Origin: an uncultured Collinsella sp.
Lineage (GTDB): Bacteria > Actinomycetota > Coriobacteriia > Coriobacteriales > Coriobacteriaceae
Length of the DNA: 8,394 bases
Direction: 5' to 3'
NCBI GenBank assembly: GCA_900542125.1
Contig: UQMO01000075.1
Span: forward strand, 1-8,394
Positions 5,254 through 8,394 of the stretch are shown piece after piece. The notes below the pieces were generated by a model. The model did no database searches, was not told the origin of the DNA, and was given only the letters and a program-made list of their open reading frames with translations. Positions within the stretch are counted from its first letter, which is position 1; each line of letters opens with the position of its first letter. A program made the position numbers and the translations under genes.

Positions 5254-7254
5254 TTAGTCAACTGGATTGAGCGCGTCGATCTGCGCAAGCCACAGACGCG
5301 AGCTAGCGTCACTCGGCATACGCCAATCGCCGCGCGGGCTGAGCGTCACCGAGCCCACCTTGGGACCATCGGGCAGGCAGCTGCGCTTAAACTGCTGGGC
5401 AAAGAAGCGACGATAGAACGTACGCAACCACGTGTGGACGGTCTTGGCGTCGTAGACGCCCTCGAAGCTCTTGAGCGCCATGCGGTAGATCTTGCCCGGC
5501 TCAAAGCCAAAACGCAGCAGGTAATAGAGGAAGTAATCGTGCAGCTCGTACGGCCCCACCAAATCCTCGGTCTTCTGTGCAATCTCGCCGTCGCCCGTGG
5601 GCGGCAGAAGCTCGGGGGACACCGGCGTATCGAGGATGTCGAGCAAGACCTCGGCAATACGCCCGCCAAAGACATCGGCAGCATAGCGTACCAGATGGCG
5701 CACAAGCGTCTTGGGCACGCTCGCGTTGACGGCGTACATGCTCATGTGGTCGCCGTTATAGGTAGCCCAGCCGAGCGCCAGCTCCGACAGGTCGCCCGTG
5801 CCAATGACAAAACCGCCAGCCTGGTTGGCCAGATCCATCAGAATCTGCGTACGCTCGCGCGCCTGGCTGTTCTCGTAGGTCACGTCCTGCACGGTCGGAT
5901 CGTGCTCAATGTCCTTGAAGTGCTGTTCCACAGCCGCGTGGATCGAAACCTCGCGGAAGCTCACACCCAGGTCGCGGGCAAGCGACTCGGCATTCGACTT
6001 GGTGCGGTGCGTGGTGCCAAAGCCGGGCATGGACACGGCTGTGATACCAGTGCGCGGCAGCCCCAGTGCATCGAAGGCACGCACGGTCACAAGCAGCGCT
6101 AGCGTGGAGTCCAAGCCGCCCGAAAGGCCGATAACCGCAGCCTTGGTACCCGTGTGGGCAAGGCGGGTCTTGAGGCCCGCAGTCTGCAGATCGAGGATCG
6201 TCTCGCAGCGCTCGGCCAAGTCGCCGTGGTCGGCCGGCACAAAGGGCGCGCGCGGGAAAACGCGGTCGATATCGCAGGCATCGCGCAGGACAGGTTCTTC
6301 GGCCAGCACGCCCTCAAACGAAAACTCAACGGTCGTGGCCTCCGGCGCATCGTCGGTGCGCGTCCACGTCGTCGAGCGACGGCGCTCGGCAACCAAGCGG
6401 TCAAGGTCAACGTCGGCGATGGCCATATCGCAGGTAAGCAGTTTGGTGGCGGCGAGCTTGGAGCCATTTTCGTAGATAAGGTTCTCGCCCGCAAAGACCA
6501 TGTCGGTCGTGGACTCGCCCTCGCTCGCGTCCGCGTAGGCATAGGCGCAGTACAGGCGTGCGCTCTGGTTAGAGATAAGGCTGCGGCGGTAATCCGCCTT
6601 ACCGATAATCTCGTCCGAAGCCGACGGATTGAGGATCACCGTCGCACCGGCAAGCGCCATCTCGGTCGAAGGGGGCGCCGGCACCCACAGGTCCTCGCAG
6701 ACTTCAACGCCCAGCACCATATCCTCGGCACCCTCATCACAGCAGCGGTAGACAAGCCCCGAACCCAGCGGAACCGGACCCTGACCGGCAAATTCAACCC
6801 ACACGGGATCCGCAGGCGACGGAGCAAACCAGCGACGCTCATAGAACTCGCCATAGTTGGGCAGATACTTCTTAGCCGTAAGACCCAAAAGCTCACCCGC
6901 ACAGCACACGGCGGCGCAGTTGTAGATATTCTCGGCAACTGCAACGGGAAGACCGATGGTAAAGACAATCGGCAGCTCGCGGGCTTCATCGAGAATATGT
7001 GCCAGCGCGGTCTCGCAAGCATGCAGCAATGTGCGGTTATGGAACAGGTCGGCCGCGGTATAGCCGGTCAGGTTAAGCTCGGGCAGCACCAGAGCACGAA
7101 CGCCGCGCTCGGCAGCCTCGCGAACAGCCGCCAGCGCAACCTCGGCATTGCCCTCGACATCGGCAACGCGAATCCGCGGCGACGCCGCCGCCACACGCAA
7201 AAAGCCATCGTTCTTATTAGCCGAAACGCAGCATTGCCTAGTTGATCTGGACAC
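5254..7254 (-). CDS. nadE: Glutamine-dependent NAD+ synthetase (two-domain)
   Basis: A 666-residue fusion of an N-terminal glutamine amidase of the nitrilase superfamily and a C-terminal NAD+ synthase. It converts deamido-NAD+, ATP and glutamine to NAD+ in the last step of NAD synthesis, with ammonia passed between domains. The amidase triad is visible: Glu59 in VLPELNLTGY, a lysine at 128/129 before YLPNYGEFYE, and Cys186 in VEVCEDLW. The synthase P-loop is SGGLDS (378-383), followed by HRTKSNAESLA (416-426), GTGDLSELALGWATY (485-499) and KTLVRHLVRY (515-524). Length matches the long actinobacterial form. The start is a GTG at 7254 with AGAAGGGG about five bases upstream; no ATG lies near the N-terminus, so the first ~17 residues are weakly supported. 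G/C content is high (41 of 60 bases at 5761-5820). A hairpin region precedes it, and an intrinsic terminator follows. Confidence 0.95.
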   Translation of the reverse strand: MSRSTRQCCVSANKNDGFLRVAAASPRIRVADVEGNAEVALAAVREAAERGVRALVLPELNLTGYTAADLFHNRTLLHACETALAHILDEARELPIVFTIGLPVAVAENIYNCAAVCCAGELLGLTAKKYLPNYGEFYERRWFAPSPADPVWVEFAGQGPVPLGSGLVYRCCDEGAEDMVLGVEVCEDLWVPAPPSTEMALAGATVILNPSASDEIIGKADYRRSLISNQSARLYCAYAYADASEGESTTDMVFAGENLIYENGSKLAATKLLTCDMAIADVDLDRLVAERRRSTTWTRTDDAPEATTVEFSFEGVLAEEPVLRDACDIDRVFPRAPFVPADHGDLAERCETILDLQTAGLKTRLAHTGTKAAVIGLSGGLDSTLALLVTVRAFDALGLPRTGITAVSMPGFGTTHRTKSNAESLARDLGVSFREVSIHAAVEQHFKDIEHDPTVQDVTYENSQARERTQILMDLANQAGGFVIGTGDLSELALGWATYNGDHMSMYAVNASVPKTLVRHLVRYAADVFGGRIAEVLLDILDTPVSPELLPPTGDGEIAQKTEDLVGPYELHDYFLYYLLRFGFEPGKIYRMALKSFEGVYDAKTVHTWLRTFYRRFFAQQFKRSCLPDGPKVGSVTLSPRGDWRMPSDASSRLWLAQIDALNPVD

Positions 7255-7308
7255 TGGAGGCCCCTTCTACCCTGAGATTCAGTCTAACGGACGTTCACAT
7301 ATCTCTAA

Positions 7309-7355
7309 CTAGCCAAAGCAACCTCCCAGTTTACTGAGAGGCCAACCTGTGCTAG
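7309..7355 (-). other. Stem-loop in the nadE upstream region
   Basis: Outer arms CTAGC (7355-7351) and GCTAG (7313-7309) enclose an inner 9-bp stem, minus strand CCTCTCAGT (7341-7333) and ACTGGGAGG (7330-7322), with one G-U pair and a very tight apex. The two stems are separated by unpaired flanks. No U-tract follows, so it is not an obvious terminator. It contains AGGTTGCTTTG, 11 bases shared with palindromic copy A near 1512-1522. It may be a leader structure of nadE or a decayed repeat. Apart from this structure I see no gene or clear promoter in the rest of 7255-7384. Confidence 0.4.
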
Positions 7356-7384
7356 GAGCATGTATTTCAATAATATCTTTAATT

Positions 7385-7418
7385 AAAAAAGGAGAAATCG
7401 ATAATCGACTTCTCCTTT
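7385..7418 (-). terminator. Intrinsic terminator of the A/T-rich cassette
   Basis: On the minus strand AAAGGAGAAGTCGA (7418-7405) pairs with TCGATTTCTCCTTT (7401-7388) around TTA, with one G-U, and the strand continues through a TTTTTT run (7390-7385). It lies 25 bases after the stop of the 36-codon gene and closes the transcription unit before nadE. Confidence 0.92.
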
Positions 7419-7442
7419 AAGCGAGGCGAGTAAATTCCGAAA

Positions 7443-7553
7443 CTAATGGCAGAATTTATCCATGTAGTCCTCAAAGTCGAACACTTCTACCACGACGCCC
7501 TCTTCCTGAAACTCTTTCAGTTGCTCCAAGAGATCTTTGTTAATAACGTCCAT
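7443..7553 (-). CDS. Small acidic 36-residue peptide, possible modified-peptide precursor
   Basis: A short frame from ATG at 7553 to TAG at 7443. It is supported by an ideal ribosome site, AGGAGG with seven bases to the ATG, and by its position 13 bases after the preceding gene and directly before a strong terminator. The N-terminal half (MDVINKDLLEQLKEFQEEG) should form an amphipathic helix like many leader peptides. The C-terminal half has a Val-rich stretch, then FDFEDYMDKFCH, rich in aromatic and acidic residues with one Cys at position 35 and His at 36. There is no Ser or Thr, so it is not a lanthipeptide or azole precursor of the usual type, and there is no double-Gly motif or hydrophobic signal. 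The stop codon of the upstream gene touches the ribosome site, suggesting translational coupling. I do not recognise the family; a precursor role is inferred from size, location and partner gene. A small regulatory or structural peptide is possible. Confidence 0.72.
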   Translation of the reverse strand: MDVINKDLLEQLKEFQEEGVVVEVFDFEDYMDKFCH

Positions 7554-7560
7554 GCAGAAA

Positions 7561-7566
7561 CCTCCT
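7561..7566 (-). promoter_or_regulatory. Shine-Dalgarno site of the 36-codon gene
   Basis: The minus strand reads AGGAGG (7566-7561), a perfect anti-16S match, seven bases from the ATG at 7553 and starting immediately after the TAG (7569-7567) of the upstream gene. This site is the main evidence that the tiny reading frame is translated, and at high level. Confidence 0.85.
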
Positions 7567-8345
7567 CTATCTAATCAACTGTAGTATATCTGCTTTCATG
7601 CAATTATCAACCAACTTGTTTAATTGCTCCTCGTTTGCCGATAGTCCCTCTTTTTTCAAAATGTCGCGCACCTCGTTCTTAGTAATCGGCTTTTCAAACA
7701 ACGAAAGCAAAGCGAACGAAAAATCATTAACCGCACACATTCTATGGGTGGCACAACTCAGCAGTACTCTTAACCCCTCTTTTGAGCGTCCGACTTCTTT
7801 CACAAACGAACTTTTAACCAATTGAAAACCATTATCGTGCATTACATAATCGGCATCGATATTTGTATTCAGCAATCCATAATGCAACAGTTCTTCTATC
7901 GTCCTTGTCAGCTCGAGGTCGCCCTGATCAAGGATAAGAGAAATGCTACAATCGGCCTCCAATAAACGGGCCAACTTAAGGTATACCAACTGGGAAACAG
8001 CATAGACATGATGGTATTCAGAATTATAGAAGTAGGCAAATGGCTCAACGAGCACGACAGAGGTCTTGGAATCCAGCCAGATTCGATCAGCTGGATTTAG
8101 ACTAGTTAGCCGTCGCTTTACTTTGGTCAAATGTCCCTTATACCTGACAGCGTGAATAGAATCTAGGATCCAGGTCACCTCTGAAATATGAAGCCGCTGG
8201 GGCAAGTCAATTGTGTCGCTACCGTTTATGACCTCTTGCATATAAAAATCAATATGATGCTCATCAGATAAGGATTTTGCTTCATTTAAAGTTAAACCAG
8301 TGCCTGAAACATAATCCACTTCGAGGCGCAAATCCTCATATTGGG
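7567..8345 (-). CDS. Unknown protein, C-terminal fragment with two winged-helix/RRE-like repeats
   Basis: The frame is open from the right adapter junction (first whole genomic codon at 8343) to TAG at 7567, so it is the C-terminal ~259 residues of a longer protein; a TTG at 8331 could be mistaken for its start. I do not recognise the family. Counting from that TTG, two segments look like repeats of one another: residues 108-155 (VYAVSQLVYLKLARLLEAD to IEELLHYGLL) and 196-254 (MCAVNDFSFALLSLFEKP to CMKADILQLI). Both have the pattern 'small-Val-Asn/Ser, helix, short turn, helix, helix ending in L-L/I-L', as in PqqD-like winged helices that bind leader peptides in RiPP maturation. The middle has DRIWLDSKTSVVLVEPFAYF. 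No catalytic motif, signal or membrane segment is visible. Composition is far more A/T-rich than the neighbours (20-21 G/C per 60 at 7801 and 8221). It is coupled to the 36-codon gene. The RRE reading is a visual inference. Confidence 0.7.
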
Positions 8346-8394
8346 CTGTCTCTTATACACATCTCCGAGCCCACGAGACGCTCATGAATCTCGT
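8346..8394 (-). other. Nextera read-2 adapter and i7 index (non-genomic)
   Basis: CTGTCTCTTATACACATCT (8346-8364) is the reverse complement of the Tn5 mosaic end, followed by CCGAGCCCACGAGAC, then GCTCATGA, which I know as i7 index N714, then ATCTCGT, the start of the P7 region. It is library sequence; the upstream gene is cut here. Confidence 0.98.

Noticed and set aside
7255..7440. tRNA or other structured RNA gene in the nadE upstream gap
   Set aside because: No cloverleaf, CCA end or T-loop consensus; the only structures are the stem-loop and the terminator already listed.
8331..8339. ATG at 8339 or TTG at 8331 as a true gene start
   Set aside because: The ATG is in a different frame, and the TTG frame remains open upstream to the adapter junction, so the gene is simply truncated.

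Overview
The window is one continuous insert (40-8345) flanked by complete Nextera-type transposon adapter sequence at both ends, including parts of both index/primer regions. It therefore reads like a whole tagmented library molecule, and the outermost 39 and 49 bases are not genomic. Both terminal genes are cut by the adapter junctions.

Most of the insert is G/C-rich and looks like a gut actinobacterium of the class Coriobacteriia, possibly Collinsella or a relative. This is inferred from base composition, the two-domain NAD+ synthetase, the L-lactate dehydrogenase and the general feel of the proteins; no search was run.

Layout: at the left, the 3' end of a plus-strand gene encoding a GYF_2 domain (probably the tail of an SPFH/virion-core-like protein) converges on a minus-strand gene and shares a bidirectional terminator with it. 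Everything else is on the minus strand. In transcription order (right to left) these are: a truncated, A/T-rich gene of unknown function with two winged-helix-like repeats; a 36-codon gene with a near-perfect ribosome binding site; a strong terminator; nadE; a terminator; a class I/II aminotransferase; a hairpin; ldh; a terminator; a DUF2974 (Mbeg1-like) alpha/beta hydrolase; and a nucleoid-associated protein of the YejK/NdpA family. Terminators and gaps separate almost all of the housekeeping genes, so they look like individual transcription units and not one operon. NadE (NAD+ synthesis) and Ldh (NADH reoxidation) are metabolically related but not obviously co-transcribed.

The part most worth attention is 7385-8345. 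Its composition differs sharply from the neighbours, and it ends with a tightly coupled pair: a protein with two PqqD/RRE-like repeats and a tiny acidic peptide ending in aromatic, acidic, Cys and His residues. This looks like the distal end of a peptide-modification (RiPP-like) cassette whose other genes lie beyond the right edge. That is inference from architecture; no modifying enzyme is visible. A second oddity is a pair of similar ~30-bp palindromic elements in inverted orientation flanking the DUF2974 gene.
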